The notes beneath the pieces were generated by a model that was not told where the DNA came from, did not search any database, and saw nothing but the letters and a program-made list of their open reading frames with translations. This document shows, piece by piece, positions 29,359-38,233 of a DNA stretch of 64,000 bases. The stretch comes from Synechococcus sp. ROS8604 (GTDB lineage Bacteria; Cyanobacteriota; Cyanobacteriia; PCC-6307; Cyanobiaceae): positions 1 to 64,000 of the forward strand of contig NZ_CP047946.1 in assembly GCF_014279655.1 (NCBI RefSeq), in the 5' to 3' direction. A program made the translations under genes and the position numbers. The first letter of the stretch is position 1. Every line of letters begins with the position of its first letter.

Positions 29359-30785
29359 GACGCCTCTCCTCCAATTCCTTTCTGGGACAGACGGTCCCAG
29401 AGACTGTTCACATCACCAGCGCCCATCGCCAAAATCAAGTCTTCAGGCTGACTGTGCTGCATCACCAGTCCTGTGAGCTCTTCCATCGTGTTGGCCACAA
29501 AGACGGGTTGATGGGGATCCATCAGCCGAATGGAGCGTGCCAGAAGCTCACTATTGATGCCCTCGATCGGTTGTTCACCGGCGCCATAAATCGGCGCAAG
29601 AACGAGGGCGTCAGCGGACAAGAGTGCCTGGGCAAACGCGTTGAGAAATTCTTGAGTCCGGCTGTAGCGGTGCGGTTGGAAAACAGCGAGAAGGCGTTGG
29701 GGTGTGCGAGGTAGTGGGCTTCGGCCGCTTTGCACCATCAGTTGGGCCATGGTCAGAGTGGCCTGAACTTCGCTGGGGTGATGGGCATAGTCATCCACCA
29801 CTTGTCGGTTTTGCCACTCCCCACGGAAATCAAAGCGGCGACCTGGTGAACGCAGTTCTGTCACAGCCGACAGAAGGGGCTCCAAGGGAACACCTTCCAT
29901 GCGGCAGGCCGCTAAGGCCGCCACCACGTTGCTCAGGTTGTGCAGACCAGGCAGGGGAAGGGTGATTCGACCCATCCGTTGCCCTTGCTCGTAGTAGTCG
30001 GCGATGGTGCGATCCCCATCAAGTTGCACAGGCAAAGCGGCGTAATCGGCTGTTTCGCAGTGGTGAACAGACCAACAGGCATCGGCTTGAAAGTGTTCTT
30101 GAAGAATCGGATCGTCTTGATTGATCAGCAGGCGTTTGCAGCTTCGGCCAAAAGTTTTCATCGTCTCGATCAGGTCGTCGAGATTGCGGTAATGGTCCGT
30201 ATGGTCCAGTTCGAGATTGGTGATCATCCCGAGGCTGGCCTTGAACTTCACCAGGGATCCATCCGATTCGTCTGCCTCAGCCACCAGCAGACGACCGTTT
30301 CCGCTGTGACCGTTGCTGCCATAACAGGGAACAACACCACCAATGACGGCGGTGGGATCTTCGCCAACGGTGGCAAGAAGCGTGGTCACCACGGTACTTG
30401 TGGTGGTTTTTCCATGGCTACCGGCCACAGCGATTGCAGGTTGTTGTTCGATCAACCAGGCCAGAAGGTCGGAGCGATGCCAAATCGTTAAATCCAAACG
30501 TCGCGCTTCGATCAGTTCTGGATTGGTGCTGGGAATGGCCGTACTGACCACCACCAAGGGCGCATTAATGCCTCGCGCGCTGAGGTGGGTGAAATTGTTG
30601 GAAACCTGGCTTTCGAAAAGGGCGAGTGCTTTCGTCTCAAGCGCCTGCATGGCAGGTGTGAGTTTGCGATCGGATCCGCTCACGGAATGGCCTCGTTCCG
30701 CAAGAATCAGGGCCAAGGCCGACATACCGATGCCGCCCATCCCAATGAAGTGAATGTGCTTCTGGGATTGGATCGAATCGGCCAA
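29334..30785 (-). CDS. murC: UDP-N-acetylmuramate-L-alanine ligase
   Basis: MurC adds the first amino acid to UDP-MurNAc. The 483-residue ligase has the N-terminal [18 protein letters not shown] dinucleotide-type fold, the ATP loop [27 protein letters not shown] and the [10 protein letters not shown] motif of the C-terminal domain. The start must be TTG at 30785: an in-frame TGA lies just two codons upstream, and the first internal ATG falls inside the glycine-rich motif. A rare start codon may keep expression low. It diverges from gap2 across a 167-base spacer. Confidence 0.96.
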   Translation of the reverse strand: MADSIQSQKHIHFIGMGGIGMSALALILAERGHSVSGSDRKLTPAMQALETKALALFESQVSNNFTHLSARGINAPLVVVSTAIPSTNPELIEARRLDLTIWHRSDLLAWLIEQQPAIAVAGSHGKTTTSTVVTTLLATVGEDPTAVIGGVVPCYGSNGHSGNGRLLVAEADESDGSLVKFKASLGMITNLELDHTDHYRNLDDLIETMKTFGRSCKRLLINQDDPILQEHFQADACWSVHHCETADYAALPVQLDGDRTIADYYEQGQRMGRITLPLPGLHNLSNVVAALAACRMEGVPLEPLLSAVTELRSPGRRFDFRGEWQNRQVVDDYAHHPSEVQATLTMAQLMVQSGRSPLPRTPQRLLAVFQPHRYSRTQEFLNAFAQALLSADALVLAPIYGAGEQPIEGINSELLARSIRLMDPHQPVFVANTMEELTGLVMQHSQPEDLILAMGAGDVNSLWDRLSQKGIGGEASCSPAIAA

Positions 30786-30952
30786 GGGGAGTCAACGTGA
30801 AGACAAACGATAATCCAGGTTTTCCTTGTGGCCAACTGCCCGAAGCTCATTCGCTTGAATTTTTCGGCCAGATCAATAGGTGGTTTTTCCAAATAAATTC
30901 TGTATGATCTGCGGCCAAAACCCCTACGCGGTAAGACCGCTTTATTTCTGCC
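30786..30952 (+). promoter_or_regulatory. Divergent murC/gap2 promoter region with a leader hairpin
   Basis: This spacer contains no gene. TATGAT at 30903-30908 is a good candidate -10 element for gap2; I see no strong -35. Between it and the gap2 ATG, bases 30928-30940 form a perfect five-base-pair hairpin (GCGGT-AAG-ACCGC), 12 bases before the start codon and followed by a T-rich stretch. The hairpin could affect translation or early termination. The site is inferred by inspection only. Confidence 0.4.
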
Positions 30953-31978
30953 ATGACCTTGCGCGTTGCCATCAATGGATTCGGCCGAATTGGTCGCAAT
31001 GTGCTGCGAGGTTGGATCAGTCGCGGTGCTGACACTGGTCTGGAAATTGTGGGCATGAACTCCACGTCTGATCCCAAGACCAGCGCCCACCTGCTCACCT
31101 ACGACTCGATTTTGGGTCGTCTGGATCCATCAGTGGACATCAAAACTACTGATGACTCCATGTTCATCAATGGTAAGGAAATCAAATTCTTCGCCGATCG
31201 CAACCCCCTCAATTGCCCCTGGAAGGAATGGGGTGTGGATCTGGTGATCGAATCCACCGGTGTGTTCAACACCGATGAGAAGGCCAGCATGCACATCCAG
31301 GCTGGTGCCAAGAAGGTGATTCTCACCGCTCCTGGTAAGGGTGCTGGGGTCGGCACATTCGTGGTTGGAGTCAACGACGATCAGTACCGCCACGAAGATT
31401 GGGACATCCTCAGCAACGCCAGTTGCACCACCAACTGCCTGGCGCCCATCGTCAAAGTTCTGGATCAGAACTTCGGCATGGAATGGGGTTTGATGACCAC
31501 CATTCACAGCTACACCGGTGACCAGAGAATCCTGGACAACAGCCACCGCGACTTGCGTCGTGCCCGTGCAGCTGCCCTCAACATGGTGCCAACCACAACC
31601 GGCGCAGCCAAGGCTGTCGCCCTGGTTTACCCCGAGGTGAAGGGCAAGCTCACCGGCTTCGCCATGCGCGTTCCCACTCCCAACGTGTCCGCTGTTGATC
31701 TCACCTTCGGAACCTCCAAAGGCCCATCGGTTGAAGATGTCAAAGCAGTGATGAAGAGTGCCTCGGAAAATGGCATGAAGGGAATCATCAAGTACAGCGA
31801 CTTGCCCCTCGTTTCCACCGATTACGCCGGCACGAACGAATCAACCATCTTTGATGCCGATCTCACCTACGCCATGGGTGACAAAGCTGTGAAAATTCTT
31901 GCTTGGTACGACAACGAGTGGGGCTACAGCCAGCGCGTCGTCGACTTGGCTGAGGTTGTTGCCAAAGGTTGGAAGTAA
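30953..31978 (+). CDS. gap2: Glyceraldehyde-3-phosphate dehydrogenase, Gap2 type
   Basis: The 341-residue enzyme is the photosynthetic GAPDH of cyanobacteria, which uses NADPH in the Calvin cycle and can also work in the reverse direction. The Rossmann start [16 protein letters not shown] and the catalytic cysteine in [12 protein letters not shown] are clear, as are the late motifs [13 protein letters not shown] and [12 protein letters not shown]. The Gap2 assignment over Gap1 is from the overall sequence character. An intrinsic terminator follows within 60 bases. Confidence 0.97.
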   Translation: MTLRVAINGFGRIGRNVLRGWISRGADTGLEIVGMNSTSDPKTSAHLLTYDSILGRLDPSVDIKTTDDSMFINGKEIKFFADRNPLNCPWKEWGVDLVIESTGVFNTDEKASMHIQAGAKKVILTAPGKGAGVGTFVVGVNDDQYRHEDWDILSNASCTTNCLAPIVKVLDQNFGMEWGLMTTIHSYTGDQRILDNSHRDLRRARAAALNMVPTTTGAAKAVALVYPEVKGKLTGFAMRVPTPNVSAVDLTFGTSKGPSVEDVKAVMKSASENGMKGIIKYSDLPLVSTDYAGTNESTIFDADLTYAMGDKAVKILAWYDNEWGYSQRVVDLAEVVAKGWK

Positions 31979-32009
31979 CCCTCAGCTTCAGGATCGCCTT
32001 CATCTCCAG

Positions 32010-32033
32010 CCCTCCCTTTGGGGAGGGTTTTTT
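32010..32033 (+). terminator. Rho-independent terminator of gap2
   Basis: A seven-base-pair stem (CCCTCCC with GGGAGGG), a TTTG loop and six T residues lie 32 bases after the gap2 stop. This is a textbook intrinsic terminator for plus-strand transcription. The opposite strand has no T-run after the stem, so it should not stop thiL transcription, which is read toward it from the other side. Confidence 0.93.
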
Positions 32034-32043
32034 ATGCGCTGGA

Positions 32044-33024
32044 TCAGCCGTAATGGGAGAACCCTGATGGCTGGAGCAGCGCACCATCGTCGGCCCAGAG
32101 GATCTTGCCTTTGTCGGCCGTGATGGCTCCGAAGCAATGACTTCCAGGCTGATGCTGTGTCCAGGATTCAGCCCACGCAGGAGGCAGGCTGAGCACGAGT
32201 TCGAAATCTTCCCCTCCACTGAGGCACCAGCGATCCCATGGGCCGTCACAGGGCCAGGCAGCGGCGCGTGGGAGAGTCTCTCTGCGCAGAACAGCGCCGC
32301 AGTCACTGCTTCGACAGAGACCGGTCACGGCAGCAAGCAGGCCATCGCTGCTATCGGTCCCACCGGCTCGCCAGGGAAGATGGTCGGGTTTGCAGGCCAT
32401 CAGGGTCTGAAGGGCATCAAACCTTGGCCATGGGCGCTGGTGGCATCGAATCGCTTGCTCTTTCAGTGTGAGTGGAAGGGAGCGTGCGCTGGGGAGCGGT
32501 GTGTCTTGCAGGAGTGCCAGGCCAAGTCGGCTCAGTCCATGGGGGCCGCTGCTCATCAGCAGATCACCCGGTTGGGCCTGTGCTCGATGCAGTCGCAACG
32601 GTCCGACCCGTGCAAAGGCACTGATGGAGAGCAGTCGTTGGTTTCCGGTGCTGCAGTCACCTCCCAGCAGAGTTCCACCAAAGTGCTCGAGTGCTTCTGA
32701 GATGCCTTGATACACCTGTTCGACCCACCACCAGGATGTGGTTCCTGGGGCTACCAAGCCCACCGTGATCCCCTCCACCTGCTCGGAGCCGCTGGCCGCT
32801 AGATCAGACAGGTTGGCGACAACGGCACGCCAACCCACATCGGCGGGGGCGGTGGTGGCATCGCTGAAATGAACACCTTCCACCATGACGTCGGTGTTCA
32901 CGAGCAGAGCCCTGGAATCAGGTGGAAGCAAGGCTGTGTCGTCGTTGAGCTGGCCGGGGGGAGCAAAGCGGGCCAGACGGTCCAGCAGCTCCGCTTCTCC
33001 GAGTTCAGCCAGCGTGATGCTCAC
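32044..33024 (-). CDS. thiL: Thiamine-monophosphate kinase
   Basis: ThiL phosphorylates thiamine monophosphate to the active diphosphate. The 326-residue protein has the PurM-like fold with the N-terminal NDDTALLPPDSRALLVNTDVM nucleotide region, VGWRAVVANLSDLAASG, GGDCSTGNQ, and late GTDSSDGLLAAVTGL and CLSGGEDFELVLSLP. The start is GTG at 33024, seven bases after the cyclophilin stop, so the two genes are probably co-transcribed. With thiG at 51873-52685 it covers late thiamine synthesis. Confidence 0.95.
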   Translation of the reverse strand: MSITLAELGEAELLDRLARFAPPGQLNDDTALLPPDSRALLVNTDVMVEGVHFSDATTAPADVGWRAVVANLSDLAASGSEQVEGITVGLVAPGTTSWWWVEQVYQGISEALEHFGGTLLGGDCSTGNQRLLSISAFARVGPLRLHRAQAQPGDLLMSSGPHGLSRLGLALLQDTPLPSARSLPLTLKEQAIRCHQRPWPRFDALQTLMACKPDHLPWRAGGTDSSDGLLAAVTGLCRSSDCGAVLRRETLPRAAAWPCDGPWDRWCLSGGEDFELVLSLPPAWAESWTQHQPGSHCFGAITADKGKILWADDGALLQPSGFSHYG

Positions 33025-33031
33025 GGCAGCG

Positions 33032-34105
33032 TCAGGCGTGATCTTGCAGTCGATCGGCGCCTTCGATCACTTGGATGCGTTTAATTCCATCGTCAACGCC
33101 CAGCTCTTCGAGAACGTCAAAGCCATCCACCACGTAGCCAAAGGCGGCATTGCGCCCGTCCACGAGGTTGAGGCCAGCAGGCGTGAGTTCTGCTTCGTAA
33201 AGGAACAGGAAGAATTGCGACGACCCATCATCAAGGGCTTGGTCGGAATGGGCCCAGCCCAGAGTCCCGAGGGTGGAAAAAGGAAGCACGGCTGCTGCTT
33301 TGAACAGACCAACGTCCTCGAAGGTTTCGTTGTAGAGGGTGTCGGTTTCGTCTGGAACGCGAATCTCTAGGGGAACGTGGCGTTCCTCTTTGGTTTTTGG
33401 GTCGACGTAGCCGATGTCTGGACCTTCCGGGTCTCCGGTCTGAAGGATGTAGAAATCTTCAGCGCGGTTGAAAGGGAGACCGTCATAAAAGCCCTTCAGG
33501 CTGAGATCGATAAAAGCGCCTGCTGTGAGAGGGGCGTTGTAGCCGTCCACAACGGCGGTGAGGTTTCCCTGGGTTGTTTCGATCACCACGGTTGCCCGAC
33601 CAGCAAGCCTTGGCAGGGCATCGAATTCGGAGGGGATGTCAGGCAGACGATCGTCGATCAGCAGGGCTTCGAGATCACCGACTCGGCTCAGAGTGTCACG
33701 ACGGATCTGGATGAATCCATCTCTGTCGTTGGCATCTGTTTCGTCTTGAAGCTTGACCAGGTCAGCGCGCACCTCATTGAGGAGCAACTCAGCCTGACTG
33801 CGTTGCTCTGCAGGAACGGCTTCAAGAATGCTGTTGCCTCTGGTGGCCACCAGTTTCTGGGTGCGGCTCACCGTGCGTCCCAAAGCACTCCAGCGCTTTG
33901 CACGTAAATCGTTACTCGTGGATTCCAGCCGATGTTGAAGCTCGCGGAGATCCTCTTGATTCATCGGCAACGAATCGCGCAGGATCGCCGCAGGATCCTG
34001 TACGGCATTGCCTTGAGGGAGGTCTGCCCATACCGGTTTGGCAAGCCAGAGGCCAAAGGCGGCTAGCCAGGCAAGAAGCAGAGCGGTCAGACGGCGGTGA
34101 GCCAA
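33032..34105 (-). CDS. Exported cyclophilin-type peptidyl-prolyl isomerase (CYP38/TLP40-like)
   Basis: The 357-residue protein begins with a signal peptide (about residues 1-27, ending near VWADLPQ), then a long helical region (about 40-150). A cyclophilin-like domain follows, with [35 protein letters not shown] and [10 protein letters not shown]. This architecture matches plant CYP38/TLP40, lumenal proteins that help assemble photosystem II; isomerase activity may be weak or absent. A lumenal or periplasmic site is inferred from the signal. It diverges from efp. Confidence 0.88.
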   Translation of the reverse strand: MAHRRLTALLLAWLAAFGLWLAKPVWADLPQGNAVQDPAAILRDSLPMNQEDLRELQHRLESTSNDLRAKRWSALGRTVSRTQKLVATRGNSILEAVPAEQRSQAELLLNEVRADLVKLQDETDANDRDGFIQIRRDTLSRVGDLEALLIDDRLPDIPSEFDALPRLAGRATVVIETTQGNLTAVVDGYNAPLTAGAFIDLSLKGFYDGLPFNRAEDFYILQTGDPEGPDIGYVDPKTKEERHVPLEIRVPDETDTLYNETFEDVGLFKAAAVLPFSTLGTLGWAHSDQALDDGSSQFFLFLYEAELTPAGLNLVDGRNAAFGYVVDGFDVLEELGVDDGIKRIQVIEGADRLQDHA

Positions 34106-34152
34106 GGAGAACCCCAGGTGCTATCAGGACTTTGGCACAGCCGTATGATCCA

Positions 34153-34165
34153 CTGAACCGTTCAG
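34153..34165 (+). promoter_or_regulatory. Small hairpin just before the efp start codon
   Basis: Bases CTGAA, CCG loop and TTCAG form a perfect five-base-pair hairpin that ends five bases before the efp ATG, overlapping where a ribosome binding site should be. TATGAT at 34144-34149 upstream could be a -10 element. Weak evidence; small hairpins arise by chance. Confidence 0.25.
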
Positions 34166-34170
34166 CGGGA

Positions 34171-34734
34171 ATGATCTCCAGCAACGACTTTCGCACCGGC
34201 ACCACGATCGAGCTGGATGGAGCTGTCTGGCGCGTTGTCGAGTTTCTGCACGTCAAGCCAGGCAAGGGATCTGCGTTTGTACGGACCAAGCTCAAGGCTG
34301 TCCAAAGCGGCAGTGTGGTGGAGAAAACTTTTCGGGCTGGAGAGATGCTTCCCCAGGCTGTGCTCGAGAAGTCGAAGCTTCAACACACCTACATGGAGGG
34401 CGAAGATTTCGTCTTCATGGACATGTCCTCCTATGAAGAGACGCGCCTAACCGCCAAACAGATCGGAGAGAGTCGTAAATATCTCAAGGAGGGTATGGAG
34501 GTGAATGTCGTCACCTGGAATGACAAGCCCTTAGAGGTTGAATTGCCGAATTCGGTTGTGTTGGAGATCGCTCAGACCGACCCCGGTGTGAAGGGAGACA
34601 CGGCAACCGGCGGGACGAAACCTGCCATCCTGGAAACCGGTGCTCAGGTGATGGTTCCCCTGTTTTTATCGATCGGCGAAAAAATTAAGGTTGATACTCG
34701 CAACGACACCTATCTGGGACGGGAGAACGGTTAA
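34171..34734 (+). CDS. efp: Elongation factor P
   Basis: EF-P relieves ribosome stalling at proline runs, which are frequent in this window (FtsY, DnaX). The 187-residue protein has the three-barrel layout, [20 protein letters not shown], and the loop [10 protein letters not shown] whose tip residue is Lys32, the usual modified position. The ATG at 34171 gives the normal family length. accB follows two bases after the stop. Confidence 0.97.
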   Translation: MISSNDFRTGTTIELDGAVWRVVEFLHVKPGKGSAFVRTKLKAVQSGSVVEKTFRAGEMLPQAVLEKSKLQHTYMEGEDFVFMDMSSYEETRLTAKQIGESRKYLKEGMEVNVVTWNDKPLEVELPNSVVLEIAQTDPGVKGDTATGGTKPAILETGAQVMVPLFLSIGEKIKVDTRNDTYLGRENG

Positions 34735-34736
34735 TC

Positions 34737-35216
34737 ATGCAGCTCGACCACGATCAGCTTCACACCCTGCTTGCCGCTCTCGTTGAGAGCGACATTCAGG
34801 AATTCCGCCTCGAGGGAGACGACTTCCGTTTGGAAGTGCGTCGCAACCTTCCTGTCACAACGGTGGCTGCACCCTTGGCGCCAGTGGCGTCTGCACCGGT
34901 TGCGCCTCCTCAGGACAGTCCTGCTGTTGAGTTACCCGCAGGAACCCCTCCGCCGGCGGCTGGATCTCGCTCAGACCTCTTGGAGGTGACAGCGCCCATG
35001 GTTGGCACCTTCTACCGAGCTCCGGCGCCAGGAGAACCTTCTTTCGTCGAGATCGGAACCCGCATCGGTGTAGGTCAAACGATCTGCATCCTTGAGGCCA
35101 TGAAGCTGATGAACGAGCTCGAATCTGAGCTGGCTGGTGAGGTGGTGGAAATCCTTGTTGAGAACGGCACCCCTGTGGAATTTGGTCAGGTGTTGATGCG
35201 CGTTAAACCCGGCTGA
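34737..35216 (+). CDS. accB: Biotin carboxyl carrier protein of acetyl-CoA carboxylase
   Basis: AccB carries the biotin that transfers CO2 to acetyl-CoA in fatty-acid synthesis. The 159-residue protein has a Pro/Ala linker and the biotinyl domain ending CILEAMKLMNELESE, with Lys123 as the attachment residue. It follows efp by two bases, an efp-accB order common in bacteria. The end overlaps pdxA, which is on the other strand, by 14 bases. Confidence 0.97.
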   Translation: MQLDHDQLHTLLAALVESDIQEFRLEGDDFRLEVRRNLPVTTVAAPLAPVASAPVAPPQDSPAVELPAGTPPPAAGSRSDLLEVTAPMVGTFYRAPAPGEPSFVEIGTRIGVGQTICILEAMKLMNELESELAGEVVEILVENGTPVEFGQVLMRVKPG

Positions 35217-36231
35217 GGTCCCAGGCGGCCCGAATCGCTGCCATCATGCTCGTCGATCTCGCCACTCCTTGTCCTGCGATGTCGAAGCCGGTCCCATGAT
35301 CTGGCGAGGTGCGCAAGAACGACAGTCCCAGAGTGGTGTTGACGGCCTCATCGAAGGCCATCAGCTTCATGGGGATCAAGCCTTGGTCGTGATACATCGC
35401 AAGGATCCCATCGGGTGATTCAGGTTGGCCTCCCCGCTGCCAGGCCATGGCTGCGCTCAGCCAGCAGGTGTCAGGAGGCAGCGGTCCGCTCAGATGGATG
35501 TGGGGATGGTTCTGCTGCCACTGGTGGAGTGCTGGGATCAGCCAGGTTGTTTCTTCGCTGCCAAGGCGGCCCTGTTCTCCAGCGTGGGGATTGAGGCCAG
35601 CGACGAGCAGGCGTGGGTTGGGATTGAACCTCAGGCAGAACGCGCTCAGCACGTCCAGCTTGCGGAGTACGAGCTCGGGAGTGAGTGCAGCGGGAACCTG
35701 TTGCAGGGGAATATGCGTTGTGGCGAGAAGCGTGTTCAGCCGCCAGCCATGGCTGGGTGAGACGGCTGTGAACAGCATCGAAGCTTGAGGCGCGCCGTCG
35801 AGTTCTGCCAGGCGTTCTGTTTGGCCCGGATAGTCATGTCCTGCGGCATGCCAGGCATGTTTTGCAATGGGTGCTGTGACCAGAGCACTTCTCTGCTCCT
35901 GTTTCACACGCGAGACGGCATGGCTCAGCCAGCGAAAACTGGCTGCCCCGCTTTCAGGGCTCGCTGCCCCAGGCGTGACCTCGTCATGGATCGGAAGGTC
36001 GTCCATGTCGAGATCGCTGGGATCGATCAGTCGGGAGCACTGTTGGGTTTTCAGCCTGGCGTACGTTTGCTCCAAACTTTTTCGGCAGCCCACAATGAGG
36101 GGGTTCAGTTCCTCGGGCAGTCGCGGGTCGGCGAGGGCTTTCAAGGTCACCTCCATGCCGATTCCAGCAGGATCACCGAGAGCAATCACCAGGCGGTCGG
36201 TAGCGTCAGGGGAGGGTTGAGAGAAGGACAT
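35203..36231 (-). CDS. pdxA: 4-hydroxythreonine-4-phosphate dehydrogenase
   Basis: PdxA oxidises 4-phosphohydroxy-threonine in pyridoxal phosphate synthesis. The 342-residue protein begins near IALGDPAGIGMEVTLKAL and has YPGQTERLAEL, GLNPHAGEQGRLGSEE and the late YHDQGLIPMKLMAF and TSPDHGTGFDIAG motifs with metal-binding histidines. The start ATG at 36231-36229 overlaps the ATG of the small plus-strand gene next to it. Most cyanobacteria rely on this DXP-dependent PLP route. Confidence 0.95.
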   Translation of the reverse strand: MSFSQPSPDATDRLVIALGDPAGIGMEVTLKALADPRLPEELNPLIVGCRKSLEQTYARLKTQQCSRLIDPSDLDMDDLPIHDEVTPGAASPESGAASFRWLSHAVSRVKQEQRSALVTAPIAKHAWHAAGHDYPGQTERLAELDGAPQASMLFTAVSPSHGWRLNTLLATTHIPLQQVPAALTPELVLRKLDVLSAFCLRFNPNPRLLVAGLNPHAGEQGRLGSEETTWLIPALHQWQQNHPHIHLSGPLPPDTCWLSAAMAWQRGGQPESPDGILAMYHDQGLIPMKLMAFDEAVNTTLGLSFLRTSPDHGTGFDIAGQGVARSTSMMAAIRAAWDLSRV

Positions 36232-36424
36232 GCTGCGCTGGTTGCTCCTGGGGTTATTGCTTTATGGGTTGGGAACGGCGTTGCGGAAGGGTTGGATTGA
36301 AGTGCAATGGCAGCGGTTGTTTGAGGATGCGGGACTCACGGAAACCGATTCAGACAAGCCGATTCCGTTGCACGAATTGCCGATGCTTAAGGCTCCACCT
36401 CGGGTTCAGGATTCATCGCGTTGA
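36230..36424 (+). CDS. Small membrane protein of unknown function
   Basis: The 64-residue protein has one hydrophobic N-terminal segment (RWLLLGLLLYGLGTALRKG, residues 3-21), then a soluble end with FEDAGLTETDSDKPIPLHELP. A purine-rich ribosome-binding-like stretch (GAGAAGGA, 36221-36228) precedes the ATG. I recognise no named family. It may be a conserved picocyanobacterial protein, because the frame is intact and the composition ordinary. The end overlaps the neighbouring minus-strand gene by 38 bases. Confidence 0.6.
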   Translation: MLRWLLLGLLLYGLGTALRKGWIEVQWQRLFEDAGLTETDSDKPIPLHELPMLKAPPRVQDSSR

Positions 36425-37316
36425 AGCCTTCCGCATCGAAACAATCCTTGAGCCCGCATGAAAAATCGGGATGCAAAAAGGTGTACCCCAGCTCGTCTCG
36501 CAAGAGCGCATTGCTCACTTTGCGGTTGTCTGCCCAGAACGAGAGTGCCATGGGGCTCATGCTGGCTTGGGCTTCTTTGAAGGGGATCGCTGCTGGGAGG
36601 GTGCATCCCAACAGTTCAGCGGCAAACCGTTGAAGCTCGAGCCTGGAGGCGGGTCTGTCGTCGCTGATGTTCACCACCGTTGGTCGCTGTCCTGCTGCGG
36701 CGCGATGCATGAGATGCCAGCAGGCTCCTGCTAAGTCATCCACATGGATTCGGCAGAACATCTGCCCTGGTTGATCCACAGGGGTCAGGTTGCCTGAGCG
36801 GATGGCAGCTAGGGGGGAGCGGCCAGGCCCATAGATCCCTGGTAGGCGCAGGATCTGGACCGGCAGGCCGCTGTTGCGCCAAAGCTGCTCACACTCCAAC
36901 CGTTTTTGGCTGCGGCGTTGAGTGGGTTGGGGCTCGTGGGTTTCATCCACCCAGTTGCCATGGCTATTCCCATAGACGCCTGTGGTGGAGAAATAGCCCA
37001 CCCATTGCAGGGGCAGCTGCTGCAGCTGCTCTCCCAGGCACGACAGCACGGGATCTGTTCCCTCTTTGCTGGGTGGGATGGTGCTGATCAGATGGGTGAC
37101 GGAGGCGAGCGCGTCGTGGCTTGGCACGATTCCGTTGGCGCTGTCGAAGGCCAGATCATCGCTGCCGGATTCTGGGCGGCGGCGCGTGCAGATCACCCTT
37201 GATCCAAGCGCTTTGGACAACTGGGCGAGATGGCCCCCGCTGAATCCAGCGCCGAGGATGCACAACGTGGCATCCGGCGGGAGTGGAACACAACGGTTGA
37301 CAAGAGCGTTCAGCAT
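36387..37316 (-). CDS. NAD(P)-binding epimerase/dehydratase-like protein (YeeZ-like)
   Basis: The 309-residue protein has a Rossmann start (CILGAGFSGGHLAQLSKALG) and an atypical SDR layout, with VGYFSTTGVYGNSHGNWVDET and RLPGIYGPGRSPL. A YxxxK active-site pair is not obvious; the catalytic region looks altered. This fits the YeeZ-type extended SDR group, whose role is mostly unknown. Its 3' end overlaps the small plus-strand gene by 38 bases; the start is an ATG at 37316. Confidence 0.78.
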   Translation of the reverse strand: MLNALVNRCVPLPPDATLCILGAGFSGGHLAQLSKALGSRVICTRRRPESGSDDLAFDSANGIVPSHDALASVTHLISTIPPSKEGTDPVLSCLGEQLQQLPLQWVGYFSTTGVYGNSHGNWVDETHEPQPTQRRSQKRLECEQLWRNSGLPVQILRLPGIYGPGRSPLAAIRSGNLTPVDQPGQMFCRIHVDDLAGACWHLMHRAAAGQRPTVVNISDDRPASRLELQRFAAELLGCTLPAAIPFKEAQASMSPMALSFWADNRKVSNALLRDELGYTFLHPDFSCGLKDCFDAEGFNAMNPEPEVEP

Positions 37317-37346
37317 TAGTACAAACGTATTAATTGCAGTTTCGTC

Positions 37347-37580
37347 GTGGCTGATTCTTCCTTTTCACTGGTCCCTTCACGGGATTCCATGCTGCCTCAG
37401 GGTCGGCTGTCGCGTCGTGATCTTGCCCAGGCCCAAGACACTCCAAGGCTTCGCACGGCTTCAGCGCTTTTGGCGGCGGCTCTTGTAACTGGCGCCTTCT
37501 TTCTGGCTCCAGATCGGCCGGAGCAAAGCGCCTCGATCTGTGAGCACTATCACTCGGAGGCGGCCTGTCGGGTGTGGTGA
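37347..37580 (+). CDS. Small membrane protein with two conserved-looking cysteines
   Basis: The 77-residue protein has one membrane segment at about residues 37-55 (TASALLAAALVTGAFFLAP) and a C-terminal tail with Cys65 and Cys74 (CEHYHSEAACRVW). If the tail faces the periplasm or lumen, the two cysteines could form a disulfide. I do not recognise the family. The start is GTG at 37347. The stop directly abuts the HNH gene's stop on the other strand, with no spacer. Confidence 0.55.
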   Translation: MADSSFSLVPSRDSMLPQGRLSRRDLAQAQDTPRLRTASALLAAALVTGAFFLAPDRPEQSASICEHYHSEAACRVW

Positions 37581-38012
37581 TCAGGCTGTACGAAGCCCCC
37601 AGTTCTGTTCGTCATCCCCATGGGGGTGGGAGCCTTTTGGCCGTTCGGAACGCGGTTGTTGGTCGTGTTCAGGCTGAGCCCATTGCAGCAATTTCATGGC
37701 GAGGCTCAGATCGCTATCAATCCAGGCACGAATCGCCATGGCGCGACGCGGATCATAAAAGCGTTGACGCCGGTACCAGTCAAAAACATCAGCGTCAGAT
37801 TTCTGTCCGTTGCACGACAGACAAGCTGGAACACAGTTTTCAGTCACGCTCATCCCCCCACGGCTCAGGGGGAACACATGGTCGATCGACTCAGAAGGTT
37901 TGCCGCAATAAATGCAGCGGTTGCTGGTGTGGAGATGGATCGATTGACGCCAGCGTCGATTGCGCAGCTTGGGACAGAGATCCTCTAGGAAAACCGCATC
38001 CCGGCTGTGCAT
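37581..38012 (-). CDS. HNH endonuclease-family protein
   Basis: The 143-residue protein has the zinc-ribbon HNH core: CIYCGKPSESIDHVFPLSRGG, then NCVPACLSCNGQKSD with the second CxxC. This is the McrA-like HNH type common in cyanobacterial genomes as a single-domain protein. The real activity (DNA nicking, repair or defence) is not known. No methylase or homing context is near. It shares a stop-to-stop junction with the small membrane gene. Confidence 0.88.
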   Translation of the reverse strand: MHSRDAVFLEDLCPKLRNRRWRQSIHLHTSNRCIYCGKPSESIDHVFPLSRGGMSVTENCVPACLSCNGQKSDADVFDWYRRQRFYDPRRAMAIRAWIDSDLSLAMKLLQWAQPEHDQQPRSERPKGSHPHGDDEQNWGLRTA

Positions 38013-38233
38013 CCCGATACCTCAGCTACTGCGAGTCTGACGTGAGGGCAGGGTTCGTCAACGTGTCGAACGCTGCATTTTCAAGGTCATGCAGTTTTTG
38101 ATTGATCGATCGATCAGTGAATAGACCAGTGAGGCTTGTGTGGGCTAGGGCACTTCAGAGCTGTTGAGAGGATTAGCGTCTGGATCCTTGAATCTGAATC
38201 ACGGCTTCATCACCATCAGCTTGCACGCTGGGA
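38013..38233. other. 221-base spacer between the HNH gene and the helicase
   Basis: This is one of the longest spacers in the window. It contains a perfect 14-base palindrome, TGATCGATCGATCA, at 38103-38116. I see no RNA gene and no clear terminator. It must hold the divergent promoters of the HNH gene and the helicase gene. A small unlisted peptide could exist but I cannot support one. Confidence 0.6.
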
